Assembly (NCBI GenBank): GCA_965279475.1
Contig: CBDIIA010000003.1
Coordinates: forward strand, 1,984,001-2,048,000
Reading direction: 5' to 3'
DNA from: Pseudorhodoferax sp965279475
Lineage (GTDB): Bacteria > Pseudomonadota > Gammaproteobacteria > Burkholderiales > Burkholderiaceae_C
Length of the DNA stretch: 64,000 bases
A program made the position numbers and the translations under genes. The notes below the pieces were generated by a model. That model had not been told where the DNA came from and did not search any database. It was given only the letters and a program-made list of their open reading frames with translations. Shown piece after piece: positions 53,709-62,669 of this stretch. Positions within the stretch are counted from its first letter, which is position 1. Each line of letters starts with the position of its first letter.

Positions 53709-55193
53709 ATGCAGCGTCAAGGTCATAGTTACGAGCATCGACCCCTGCAACAAAGCGCGCGCTCTGCCGCGGCGGTGGAGCCATCCAATCCAAGGTTTCG
53801 AGCGATGCTCGATGGCCCGATTGTTCCGAACGTGTTTGGTCTGGCATGGCCCAATATCTTGATGATGCTTGCTCAGTCGAGCACGGGAATCGTCGAAACG
53901 GGGTTCATCGCGAGGCTGGGAACCGAGTCATTGGCTGGCATGGCGTTGGTGGTTCCGCTACTCATGCTTATGCAAAACATGTCCCAGGGCGCGATGGGAG
54001 GCGGCATTTCCTCAGCCATCGCGCGCTCGCTGGGCCAAGGAAAACGCGCCGAGGCCGACGACTATGTGCTGCATGCACTGGTGCTGAATATCGCTCTCGG
54101 TGCGCTTTTTTCAATCGCGATACTGATCGCTGCTCCATGGCTCTATCCCCTGTTGGGAGGCCATGGCCAATCGTTGGTTGTTGCGTTGACCTATTCCAAC
54201 ATTGTGTTTGGCGGCATCGTGCTCATGTGGATCATGAACGCATTTGCGAGTGCGATCCGTGGGACAGGGAATATGCTCGTTCCGGGCCTCGTGATATGCG
54301 GCGGAGCCGCTCTGCTGATCCCCCTGTCGGCGGCCCTGATCTTTGGCTATGGTCCGATTCCCCGCCTTGGCATCGTGGGTGCAGGCATTGCGATGCTGGC
54401 TTACTACGGGGCTGGGTCGCTGATTCTCGGCTGGTATTGCGCGAGCGGACGCAACCCCGCGAGGCTTCGGTTCTGCAAGCTTCGCTATTCCCTGTTCTGC
54501 CGAATCTTATCGGTGGGTGGGCTTGCCACGATCAACTCCTTGCAAACGAACGTCATGATCGCGCTATCCATTGCAGTGGTCGGCTCGCATGCAGGAACCG
54601 CTGCAGTAGCTGGCTACGGAGTCGGATCGCGGCTTGAGTACCTCATCGCGCCGCTGGCTTTTGGCATTGGCGCACCGCTGGTGGCGATGGTGAGTTCGAA
54701 CATTGGTGCGCAGCAACCCCAACGCGCGTTGCGGATCGCCATGGTAGGTGGCGCGCTGGCATTCGTACTTGCTGAAACGATTGGCCTCGCTGTCGCGATC
54801 TGGCCGCAACTCTGGCTGGGGCTATTCAGTGACGATCCTGACGTGCTGAGCGTCGGCGCAGCATATTTGCGCATCGTTGGTCCGTTCTATGGATTCTTCG
54901 GAATGGGCTGGGCTCTGTATTTCGCTTCGCAGGGAGCAAGACGTTTGAAGTGGCCTCTACTTGCGGGGCTTCTCAGGCTCGCGCTTAGCGTGGGCGGAGG
55001 TTGGCTCGCCTTGCAGCTCACGGATTCATTAGAAGGTTTCTTCGCAGTCGCGGCGTGTGCCATGGTGCTGTACGGCGCAATCATCTCGACAGCCATTTGG
55101 TCCGGGACCTGGTTCCGGACGGGACCGACAACGGCCCCAAAGATGGTTGTGTCCGGTAAACGCCCGGCAGCCGCCATTTCAGCAGACGGATGA
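53709..55193 (+). CDS. MATE-family efflux transporter
   Basis: 494 residues with 12 hydrophobic segments in two halves. MATE features: LAWPNILMMLAQSSTGIVET, ISSAIARSLGQGKRAEADDY, SSNIGAQQPQRALRIAMVGG. MATE pumps export cationic drugs and metabolites in exchange for H+ or Na+. Base composition is lower in GC than the transfer genes on either side, so it was probably acquired. Confidence 0.92.
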   Translation: MQRQGHSYEHRPLQQSARSAAAVEPSNPRFRAMLDGPIVPNVFGLAWPNILMMLAQSSTGIVETGFIARLGTESLAGMALVVPLLMLMQNMSQGAMGGGISSAIARSLGQGKRAEADDYVLHALVLNIALGALFSIAILIAAPWLYPLLGGHGQSLVVALTYSNIVFGGIVLMWIMNAFASAIRGTGNMLVPGLVICGGAALLIPLSAALIFGYGPIPRLGIVGAGIAMLAYYGAGSLILGWYCASGRNPARLRFCKLRYSLFCRILSVGGLATINSLQTNVMIALSIAVVGSHAGTAAVAGYGVGSRLEYLIAPLAFGIGAPLVAMVSSNIGAQQPQRALRIAMVGGALAFVLAETIGLAVAIWPQLWLGLFSDDPDVLSVGAAYLRIVGPFYGFFGMGWALYFASQGARRLKWPLLAGLLRLALSVGGGWLALQLTDSLEGFFAVAACAMVLYGAIISTAIWSGTWFRTGPTTAPKMVVSGKRPAAAISADG

Positions 55194-55212
55194 GTCTGCA
55201 TCCACGATTGAA

Positions 55213-55305
55213 ATGCAAGTGAACGGTTTAGAAATATCGCGCCAGATGCCGGATGGTAGTTGGCAAAAAATCAACCATTTTGGAGCAGGCGAAGCCTGCA
55301 GCTAG
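55213..55305 (+). CDS. Possible 30-residue ORF (tentative)
   Basis: ATG at 55213, MQVNGLEISRQMPDGSWQKI then NHFGAGEACS, ending 12 bases before the reductase gene. Balanced composition, but no clear ribosome site and no family. May be a leader or chance. Confidence 0.25.
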   Translation: MQVNGLEISRQMPDGSWQKINHFGAGEACS

Positions 55306-55317
55306 CGTGGAAATATC

Positions 55318-56238
55318 ATGAAAATACTCATTCTCGGTGCCGGCGCTATCGGCGGTTACTATGGTGCACGTTTGATAGAAGCCGGTGCGGACGTGACATT
55401 TCTCGTGAGAGAGAAACGTGCCGAAGCCCTGCGTACTCAGGGTCTCGTGGTAAAGAGTGAACTGGGCGATTTCAACGCGACCGTCAGTACGATATCAAGC
55501 CAGGACTTGAAGCCGGATTACGATTTGGTTCTTCTGGCCTGCAAGGCCTACGATCTCGATGCCGCTCTTGCGAGTCTGGGAGCAGGCATCGGGCCTCACA
55601 CCCTAATCCTGCCACTCCTCAATGGCCTTTCCGCGTACGACCGTCTCGACTCACAGCTTGGCAGACACCGCGTGTTGGGTGGTGTCGCGTACATCGCAAC
55701 GATGCTGGAGCACAGCGGCACCATCGTCCACTATGGCAAGAATGACCGTTTGCTCATCGGTGCGCGCGATGACTCCCAAGTTGTGATCGCCGACCGGCTG
55801 GTGAAAGCTATTTCGAAGACGCCTGGTGTGCGTGAACGATCCGCAGATATTGTGCAAGCGCTCTGGAACAAGTGGGTGATGATTTCGGCCGCGTCGCTGA
55901 TGACATGTTTGATGCGTGGAACCGTACGCGACATCCTTGCGACGGACGATGGCTTCACGCTCATGGAGCGGGCAATGGCCGAATGCCTATCGGTCGCGCA
56001 GCACAGCGGCTATCCATTGCCTGCACCGGCTGTCGACGCAATCAAACAGCGCTTGTTTGACAGATCAGCTGCATGGGCGGCATCGATGATGCGCGACATT
56101 GGCCAGGGGCAGGCACGCCTTGAAACTTACGACATCGTCGGCGACATGCTGCGAAGGGGCCAGCAACTCGGCCTTGACATGACCATGACGCGAACCGCGA
56201 ATTGCCATTTACAGGTTTATGGGTTGCCGCACGGGTGA
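55318..56238 (+). CDS. panE: 2-dehydropantoate 2-reductase (PanE/ApbA family)
   Basis: 306 residues. NADPH-binding GAGAIGGYYGARL at the start, LLACKAYDLDAAL, LPLLNGLSAYDRL, and the catalytic Lys region LWNKWVMISAASLMTCLMRG. The family reduces ketopantoate to pantoate in CoA synthesis, but many mobile-element copies serve unknown reductions. It may be co-transcribed with the MATE pump. As cargo, it may supply a metabolic rather than housekeeping function. Confidence 0.88.
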   Translation: MKILILGAGAIGGYYGARLIEAGADVTFLVREKRAEALRTQGLVVKSELGDFNATVSTISSQDLKPDYDLVLLACKAYDLDAALASLGAGIGPHTLILPLLNGLSAYDRLDSQLGRHRVLGGVAYIATMLEHSGTIVHYGKNDRLLIGARDDSQVVIADRLVKAISKTPGVRERSADIVQALWNKWVMISAASLMTCLMRGTVRDILATDDGFTLMERAMAECLSVAQHSGYPLPAPAVDAIKQRLFDRSAAWAASMMRDIGQGQARLETYDIVGDMLRRGQQLGLDMTMTRTANCHLQVYGLPHG

Positions 56239-56376
56239 GGTGGGTGGCGCTGATAGTTACACGCTCGTGGCGGATTGGTTGGCTGGAGCAACCCCGCACA
56301 CAAGAACTCCCAAGGTATGTTGGAGCAGCCTGACGGATCACGACTTAATCATTCGCTCGCAGCACAGGATCTTCTG

Positions 56377-56670
56377 ATGTACACAGAAAAAATTTGTTCT
56401 CTCCTCACGCTGTCAATTCTGTGCGTTTCTTCTGCAGTGTTTGCTAAGGATCAAAAGGCAACCATGGAGTCCTCACCTGAGCTGACTGCCTCAACTCAGG
56501 CGTTCGTTTCCCACCCTACTCACTGCTATGTATTCCTCGGTGGTGACGGTTACGTCGCAGAGAGCGTTCCACTAAATTACTCCGAAGCACTGCTTCAGAC
56601 GGTGAAATCGTCCAATGTGGCCTGGGCAGAGGCCCTCGCGCGATTGAGGCAGATTTGCCAAGCGCGCTAG
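56377..56670 (+). CDS. Small secreted hypothetical protein
   Basis: 97 residues; ATG at 56377 follows AGGA. A clear Sec signal peptide (KICSLLTLSILCVSSAVFA|KD) and a short polar domain with two cysteines (HPTHCYVFLGG and LRQICQAR), which could form a disulphide in the periplasm. No family recognised. Part of the same cargo as the pump and reductase, or its own unit. Confidence 0.6.
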   Translation: MYTEKICSLLTLSILCVSSAVFAKDQKATMESSPELTASTQAFVSHPTHCYVFLGGDGYVAESVPLNYSEALLQTVKSSNVAWAEALARLRQICQAR

Positions 56671-57106
56671 GATTAGACAGCCGCACTATGACGACATTGA
56701 AGAGCCCTCAACTGTCCGTTCCGGGACAATTCGCTGTGGCGCCTGAGCCCATTGGGACATACTGGTCCACATGGTGCGCACGTAAGTCGATGGCGCCGGC
56801 ATCGCGCAGTTCGGTCGTCGCGCGCGCATCGAGCGTACTTTGTCCTCAGGCCGCAGGATTGCCCTCCTACAGCGGCATCCACCAGCGATTTGGAGATTTC
56901 CGCCCACAGCGCCAGGATAGCCAGCCCCCGCCCGGCGATGGCACAACGACGGTCCACACTGTCCGAGTGGGGGCTCTTCTTACTCACGGGGCAGCCGGGC
57001 GCCATCGACTTGCGCCTGCGGCGCTCAACCCAGCAAGCGCCTCTTTTTTTGTCTGGGGTTTCATCCATGTTCCCCTCCCAAATCCAACTCATAGGAGTTG
57101 ACTAGA
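56671..57106. other. Intergenic region before lysR
   Basis: 436 bases. Frames on both strands exist (minus 56673-57092, plus 56752-57105) but both are Arg/Cys-rich with no family signs. The lysR ribosome site AGGAG is at 57093-57097. Confidence 0.5.
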
Positions 57107-58036
57107 GTGGAACTTCGGCACTTGCGGTGCTTCATTGCGCTTGCGGAGGAAATGCACTTCGCCCGTGCAGCCGAGAAACTGCACATCGAGCAGTCGCCGC
57201 TGTCGCGTGCCATTAAAGAACTGGAAGAAGATTTGGGTGTTCGTCTATTCGAGCGAACAACCCGCAGCACCAGGCTGACGCATGCCGGACACATCTTCCT
57301 TGAACACGTCCCTCGCGTGTTTGTCGCCCTCAGCCAAGCGCGAGACAGCGTGAAGGCTATCGCGGCTGGGTATCACGGTCAGTTGCGCATCGCCCTGTCC
57401 GACAGCATTTCGCAGGGCCGCTTGACGGCCTTGCTAGCCTTGTGCCGAGAGCAAGAACCGGATGTGGACATCCGCCTGTACGAGGTGCCCTTCGCCCAGC
57501 AGGTCAAGGGCTTGTCCGGTGACTTGTACGACGCTGGCTTCGCGCAGTGCGCCGACGTGGACGATGGTCTCATCGCTGTGCCCGCTTGGAATGACCCCAT
57601 GGTGGTCACTGTCCCGGCCAGACACCCGCTGCTGGCGCATAAGCGCATACCGCTGGAGGAAGTTCTACGCTATCCGCTTGTGCTGTGCGATCCCGATGCC
57701 TGCGAAGGCTGTAGCCGGCAGCTCACGAAGATGCTTCGTACCGTGGATCGCGAGCCTCTCATTGCGGAGCAGGTCGTGAGTCACGAATTGATGCTCACGC
57801 TGGTTGCGGCTGGCTACGGTCTCGGATTCGCTACCGAGGCGCACGTGTCGGCATGCCATCACCCCGACATCGTGACCCGGCCTTTGGCGGGCCAAGCACC
57901 GATGCTGACGACCTACCTTCTGCGCCGCGACACCAAGCCGCCGGAGCAACTGCGCAGGTTCATTGAACGGATCAATCCCGCCGGTTCAGAAGGATCATCT
58001 TCTGCTTCTGGACGTTCAAAGGAGGACATGAAATGA
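57107..58036 (+). CDS. LysR-family regulator (ICE backbone)
   Basis: 309 residues. GTG at 57107 is nine bases after AGGAG; a TTG at 57098 abuts the site and is less likely. HTH: LRHLRCFIALAEEMHFARAA, EKLHIEQSPLSRAIKELEED; ligand domain after residue 90. A LysR gene before eexN-traG is typical of Tn4371-type ICEs and may control transfer. Its stop overlaps the eexN start. Confidence 0.92.
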   Translation: MELRHLRCFIALAEEMHFARAAEKLHIEQSPLSRAIKELEEDLGVRLFERTTRSTRLTHAGHIFLEHVPRVFVALSQARDSVKAIAAGYHGQLRIALSDSISQGRLTALLALCREQEPDVDIRLYEVPFAQQVKGLSGDLYDAGFAQCADVDDGLIAVPAWNDPMVVTVPARHPLLAHKRIPLEEVLRYPLVLCDPDACEGCSRQLTKMLRTVDREPLIAEQVVSHELMLTLVAAGYGLGFATEAHVSACHHPDIVTRPLAGQAPMLTTYLLRRDTKPPEQLRRFIERINPAGSEGSSSASGRSKEDMK

Positions 58037-58281
58037 AGACGCTCTTCTTGCTGTTGATATCTTTGGCGCTGGCCGCATGCAGCCCACCGGCGCCCACCGA
58101 CACGGTCGATTCGCTGATGACCAATCCAGAGCGACTCAAGGAATTGCGTGAGCAGTGCAAGGCCGACCGCGCCAAGCTCGGCGACACGCGGTGCAACGCC
58201 GTGGCCGAGGCAACGCGCCGCCGCTTCATGGGCGATGGCAAGGTGCCCTATACGCCGCCCAAAGAATCGCCCAAGTTCTGA
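58033..58281 (+). CDS. eexN: EexN-family entry-exclusion lipoprotein
   Basis: 82 residues; ATGA overlap with lysR. A lipobox-bearing signal peptide (LLLISLALAACSPP, Cys16) and the family stretch LMTNPERLKELREQCKADRA, CNAVAEATRRRFMGDGKVPY. Prevents entry of a second copy of the same element. Confidence 0.9.
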   Translation: MKTLFLLLISLALAACSPPAPTDTVDSLMTNPERLKELREQCKADRAKLGDTRCNAVAEATRRRFMGDGKVPYTPPKESPKF

Positions 58282-58502
58282 TCGTTGGCGAGCCGCCACG
58301 CGCCTTTTCAGTTTCTTTCCAATACGCCGCAATGCGACTCCGCTTGCGGCGTTTTCTTCGTCTGCGCCCCTGCAATAAGTCTTGCTTTTTGCTCGACCTT
58401 TGTCCCGATAACGGTCTTTGACCGGCACTGAACCGACACCGATCCTGACCCCTGCGGCACGCCTTCGTGCCGCACGGCTTACAGAAAAAATCGGAGGGCA
58501 GG

Positions 58503-60494
58503 ATGCAGGGAAGCAGTGTGCTGTTCGGTCAGGTGCTGACGGTGTTCGGCATCGTCGTCACCGGCGTATGGGGTGCCACGCAATGGACGGCCGCGGCTCT
58601 GGGTTATCAGCTGCGCCTGGGCACGCCGTGGTTTGAGTTCTTCGACACGCCGGTGTATCACCCCTGGCGCTTGTTCGAATGGTGGTTCTTCTTCGACGCC
58701 TACGCGCCGAAGGTCTTCGACACCGGAGGCGCCATCGCGGGCGGCAGTGGCCTGGTGGCCGTAGTGATCGCCATCGGCATGTCGATCTGGCGCTCGCGGC
58801 AATCGAAGCTGGTCACGACCTACGGCTCTGCACGCTGGGCGGATGCGGCCGAGATCCGCAAGGCTGGATTGATCGGCCCGGCCGGTGTCTTCCTCGGTCT
58901 TCATGACGACCAGTACCTGCGCCACGAAGGCCCCGAACACATCCTGACCTTCGCACCCACCCGCTCGGGCAAGGGCGTCGGTCTTGTGGTGCCGACCTTG
59001 TTGAGCTGGCCGGCATCGGCCGTCATCCACGACATCAAGGGTGAGAACTGGAACATCACCGCGGGCTGGCGCTCGCGCTTCTCGCACTGCCTGCTGTTCA
59101 ACCCCACCGACCCCAAGTCGGCCGCATACAACCCGCTGCTCGAAGTCCGCCGTGGCGCACACGAAGTGCGCGACGTGCAGAACATCGCCGACATCCTGGT
59201 GGATCCCGAAGGCGCGCTGGAGAAGCGCAATCACTGGGAGAAGACTTCGCACGCACTGTTGGTCGGCGCGATCCTGCATGTGCTTTACGCCGGTGAGGAC
59301 AAGACGCTGCGCGGCGTCGCCAACTTCCTGTCTGATCCGGCGTGCCCCTTCGAGGTGACGCTGCACCGGATGATGAGCACGCGGCATCTCGGTGATGTAC
59401 CGCATCCCGTCGTCGCATCGGCCGCGCGCGAAGTGCTCAACAAGAGCGACAACGAGCGTTCCGGCGTCTTGTCGACGGCCATGTCGTTCCTCGGCCTGTA
59501 CCGCGATCCGACCGTTGCGGAGGTCACCTCGCGCTGCGACTGGCGCATCGCCGACCTCATCTCGGCCGAGCACCCGGTGTCGCTGTACCTGGTCGTGCCG
59601 CCCTCGGACATCAGCCGCACCAAGCCGCTGATCCGACTGATCCTCAACCAGATCGGGCGCCGCCTGACCGAATCTCTCGATGGCTCCGACGGCGTGGAGC
59701 GCCGCCACAAGCTACTGCTGATGCTCGATGAGTTCCCGGCACTCGGCCGGCTGGACTTCTTCGAGTCGGCCCTGGCCTTCATGGCCGGTTATGGCTTGCG
59801 CGCCTTCCTCATCTCGCAGTCCCTCAACCAGATCGACAAGGCCTACGGCCAGAACCACTCGATCCTGGACAACTGCCACGTGCGGGTGACCTTCGCGACC
59901 AACGACGAACGCACCGCCAAGCGCATCTCCGAGACCCTGGGCACAGCCACGGAACTGCGCGCACAGCGCAACTACGCGGGCCATCGTCTTGCGCCGTGGT
60001 TGGGCCACCTGATGGTGTCCCGGCAGGAGACGGCACGGCCGCTGTTGACACCCGGCGAAGTCATGCAGCTTCCGCCCGATGAATCGGTGGTGATGGTCTC
60101 GGGCCATGCGCCGATCAAGGCGAAGAAGCTCCGCTACTACGCCGACGCTAACTTCAAGCGGCGCGTGCTGCCGCCGCCCACTTTGACGCTGGGTCGCTAT
60201 GCCGACGTGCCCGCCGCACGCGCGGACGACTGGAGCGCCTTGGCGGTTCCGGCGATTCCTGTGTCACTCGCATCGGCCAACGGCGCCGGCGCCGCCGATG
60301 ACGGAGGTCCGCGGCAGCAGCCCGAGCTCTCCGAGGTCGCCGTCTACAGCCCCGAACCCGAGCAGCACAGCAGTGACCTCTCGCTGCTCGATGACGACGA
60401 CTTCGTGCTTCCCCTCCCGAGCCAGCTCGACCCGACGCTTCAGCGCACGGCTCGACTGGCATCCCTCGACCCTGACGACGGAATACAGCTATGA
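58503..60494 (+). CDS. traG: Type IV coupling protein TraG (VirD4 family)
   Basis: 663 residues; ATG after GGAGGGCAG. Two N-terminal membrane helices, Walker A FAPTRSGKGVGLVVPTLL, Walker B LLLMLDEFPALGRLDFFESA, and AFLISQSLNQIDKAYGQNHS. Links the relaxase-DNA complex to the Trb channel. Confidence 0.95.
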   Translation: MQGSSVLFGQVLTVFGIVVTGVWGATQWTAAALGYQLRLGTPWFEFFDTPVYHPWRLFEWWFFFDAYAPKVFDTGGAIAGGSGLVAVVIAIGMSIWRSRQSKLVTTYGSARWADAAEIRKAGLIGPAGVFLGLHDDQYLRHEGPEHILTFAPTRSGKGVGLVVPTLLSWPASAVIHDIKGENWNITAGWRSRFSHCLLFNPTDPKSAAYNPLLEVRRGAHEVRDVQNIADILVDPEGALEKRNHWEKTSHALLVGAILHVLYAGEDKTLRGVANFLSDPACPFEVTLHRMMSTRHLGDVPHPVVASAAREVLNKSDNERSGVLSTAMSFLGLYRDPTVAEVTSRCDWRIADLISAEHPVSLYLVVPPSDISRTKPLIRLILNQIGRRLTESLDGSDGVERRHKLLLMLDEFPALGRLDFFESALAFMAGYGLRAFLISQSLNQIDKAYGQNHSILDNCHVRVTFATNDERTAKRISETLGTATELRAQRNYAGHRLAPWLGHLMVSRQETARPLLTPGEVMQLPPDESVVMVSGHAPIKAKKLRYYADANFKRRVLPPPTLTLGRYADVPAARADDWSALAVPAIPVSLASANGAGAADDGGPRQQPELSEVAVYSPEPEQHSSDLSLLDDDDFVLPLPSQLDPTLQRTARLASLDPDDGIQL

Positions 60495-60955
60495 GCCAAG
60501 CCCGTTTGAATCTCTTCATCCAACCCGAGCACGCCCGGCGGCTCGATGAGTTGGCGACCAAGAAAGGCGTGTCCAAGTCGTCCATCGTCGCGGCGGCCCT
60601 GGCGTCCTGGCTGTCGCCCGACGCAGGTGACCAGCGCGAAGCCGCCATCGCCAAACGCCTGGACCGACTCTCGCGCCAGTTCGAGCGCCTGGAGCGCGAC
60701 CAGAACATCCAGATCGAAACCCTGGCCCTGTTCGTCCGCTACTTCCTGACGGTGAGCACGCCGGTACCCGAAGCGCATCAGGAAGCGGCCAAGGCCCAGG
60801 GCAAGGCCCGCTTCGAGCAGTTCATCGAACAGCTCGGCCGGCACCTGCTGCGGGGGCGCAGTCTGGTGAAGGAGGTGGTCGAAGAAATTCAGCCTCATGC
60901 AGGCAACGACGGTACACGCTTGGCGGACGCCGCCTTGCAGGAGGACGGATCATGA
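60491..60955 (+). CDS. CopG/RHH-family regulator
   Basis: 154 residues; start overlaps the traG stop. N-terminal RHH: RLNLFIQPEHARRLDELATK KGVSKSSIVAAAL; then a coiled coil (RLDRLSRQFERLERDQNIQI). Always sits between traG and trbB in this class. Confidence 0.9.
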   Translation: MSQARLNLFIQPEHARRLDELATKKGVSKSSIVAAALASWLSPDAGDQREAAIAKRLDRLSRQFERLERDQNIQIETLALFVRYFLTVSTPVPEAHQEAAKAQGKARFEQFIEQLGRHLLRGRSLVKEVVEEIQPHAGNDGTRLADAALQEDGS

Positions 60956-62013
60956 GCGCCGTTCCCAAGCCGCAGCAAGAGCCGGCACGATCCTCCGCAG
61001 CTACCTCGATAGACCGTCGCATCCGCATGCTGCGCACGGCGATGGGTCCATTGATCGCCACCGCGCTGGAAGACCCGGACGTGGTGGAGATCCTGCTCAA
61101 CCCGGACGGCACGCTGTGGGTCGACCGACTGTCGTCGGGCCGCTCGCCGATGGGCGCGTCGCTGTCGCCAGCCGATGGCGAACGCATCATCCGTCTCGTC
61201 GCCGCCCACGTCGATGTCGAGGTGCATCGCGGCCAGCCGCTGCTGACGGCCGAATTGCCCGAGACCGGAGAGCGCTTCGAAGGCATCCTGCCACCCGCTG
61301 CGTCTGGGCCGGCCTTCGCGCTGCGCAAGCGCGCAGTGAGCGTGATTGGCCTGGAGCGCTACGTCACAGACGCCATCCTGACGGAAGGCCAGGCCGTCTT
61401 TCTGCGCCGTGCCGTGCGCGAGCGGCAGAACATCCTGATCGCCGGCGGCACCAGCACCGGCAAGACCACGCTCGCCAATGCCCTGCTGGCCGAGATCGCC
61501 GCTACCGGCGACCGTGTGCTGGTCCTCGAAGACACGGTGGAGCTGCAATGCACCGCCCGTGACCACGTGCCGCTGCGCACGCTGCGCGGCATCGTTTCAA
61601 TGGCTGAACTCGTGCGCGCCACGATGCGGCTGCGCCCGGACCGCGTGATCGTGGGCGAGGTGCGCGGCGGCGAAGCGCTGGACCTAATCAAGGTCTGGGG
61701 CACCGGCCACCCCGGCGGCATCGCCACCGTCCATGCCAGCTCAGCCCAGGGCGCGCTGCTGCGCCTGGAGCAACTGATCCTCGAAGTCGCCCTGACCCCG
61801 CCGCGCGCATTGATCGCCGAGGCGGTGAACGTCGTCGTGTTCATCGCCGGACGCGGCCGGTTTCGGCACGTCCAGACCATCGCACGCGTGGTCGGCTTCG
61901 ACGCGAACGGCTACCGGCTGGTCGATGCGCTGGCCGAAACCGCTTGGCCGCCTTTCCCACCGCTACCGCCGCTTGATTTCCCTTCCTCAACCACGCCTGG
62001 AGAACTGCCATGA
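60952..62013 (+). CDS. trbB: TrbB, conjugal transfer ATPase (VirB11 family)
   Basis: 353 residues; ATGA overlap with the CopG gene. Walker A AGGTSTGKTTLANALLAEIA, Asp box VLVLEDTVELQC, Walker B RPDRVIVGEVRGGEALDLIK, His box GHPGGIATVHASSA. Traffic ATPase that powers pilus and channel assembly. Confidence 0.95.
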   Translation: MSAVPKPQQEPARSSAATSIDRRIRMLRTAMGPLIATALEDPDVVEILLNPDGTLWVDRLSSGRSPMGASLSPADGERIIRLVAAHVDVEVHRGQPLLTAELPETGERFEGILPPAASGPAFALRKRAVSVIGLERYVTDAILTEGQAVFLRRAVRERQNILIAGGTSTGKTTLANALLAEIAATGDRVLVLEDTVELQCTARDHVPLRTLRGIVSMAELVRATMRLRPDRVIVGEVRGGEALDLIKVWGTGHPGGIATVHASSAQGALLRLEQLILEVALTPPRALIAEAVNVVVFIAGRGRFRHVQTIARVVGFDANGYRLVDALAETAWPPFPPLPPLDFPSSTTPGELP

Positions 62014-62378
62014 GCACTGCTGTTTCGCGCACCCACGTTTCGACTTCCCGCTTTTTCGCAAATCCGCATCTGCGGCTCGCGCTGCACGCAGCTCTTCTTG
62101 CTGCACTGATGCTGTTCTTTGCGTCGGCGGCGCACGCGGCCGGCTCCAGCATGCCCTGGGAAGGCCCGCTGACCTCCATCCTCGAATCGATCCAGGGGCC
62201 GGTGGCCCGGATCGTCGCGGTGATCATCATCATTTCCACCGGGCTGGCGCTGGCCTTCGGCGACACCAGCGGCGGCTTCCGCAAGCTGATCCAGATCGTG
62301 TTCGGCCTGTCGATCGCGTTCGCCGCTTCGAGCTTCTTCCTGTCGTTCTTCAGCTTCTCCGGCGGAGCCATCGTATGA
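62010..62378 (+). CDS. trbC: TrbC, conjugative prepilin
   Basis: 122 residues. Long signal peptide with a cleavage site after AAHA, and two hydrophobic helices (VARIVAVIIIISTGLALAFG and LIQIVFGLSIAFAASSFFLS). Substrate of the TraF peptidase. Overlaps both neighbours by four bases. Confidence 0.93.
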   Translation: MSTAVSRTHVSTSRFFANPHLRLALHAALLAALMLFFASAAHAAGSSMPWEGPLTSILESIQGPVARIVAVIIIISTGLALAFGDTSGGFRKLIQIVFGLSIAFAASSFFLSFFSFSGGAIV

Positions 62379-62659
62379 GCGCAGGAGCGAATAACCGCAG
62401 CGAGTTCGCACCTGGCTTCGAAGTGCCGCTGCATCGCTCCCTGACCGAGCCGATCCTGCTGGGCGGCGCGCCGCGCACCGTGGCGATTGCGAACGGCACC
62501 TTGGCCGCCGCCGTCGGCCTGGGCCTGCAACTGTGGATCCCCGGCGCCGTGCTCTGGATCGTCGGCCACGCGCTGGCGGTGTGGGGTGCACGGCTCGATC
62601 CGCAGTTCATGGCCGTCTTCGCACGGCACCTCAAGCACCGTGCGCTACTAGACGTGTGA
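62375..62659 (+). CDS. trbD: TrbD, conjugal transfer protein (VirB3 family)
   Basis: 94 residues; ATGA overlap with trbC. VPLHRSLTEPILLGGAPRTV and two close hydrophobic segments, then LDPQFMAVFARHLKHR. Inner-membrane part of the mating-pair apparatus. Confidence 0.93.
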   Translation: MSAGANNRSEFAPGFEVPLHRSLTEPILLGGAPRTVAIANGTLAAAVGLGLQLWIPGAVLWIVGHALAVWGARLDPQFMAVFARHLKHRALLDV

Positions 62660-62669
62660 AGGGCATGCC

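Noticed and set aside
56673..57105. Opposing frames on both strands before lysR
   Set aside because: Arg/Cys-rich, no ribosome site, no recognisable family on either strand.
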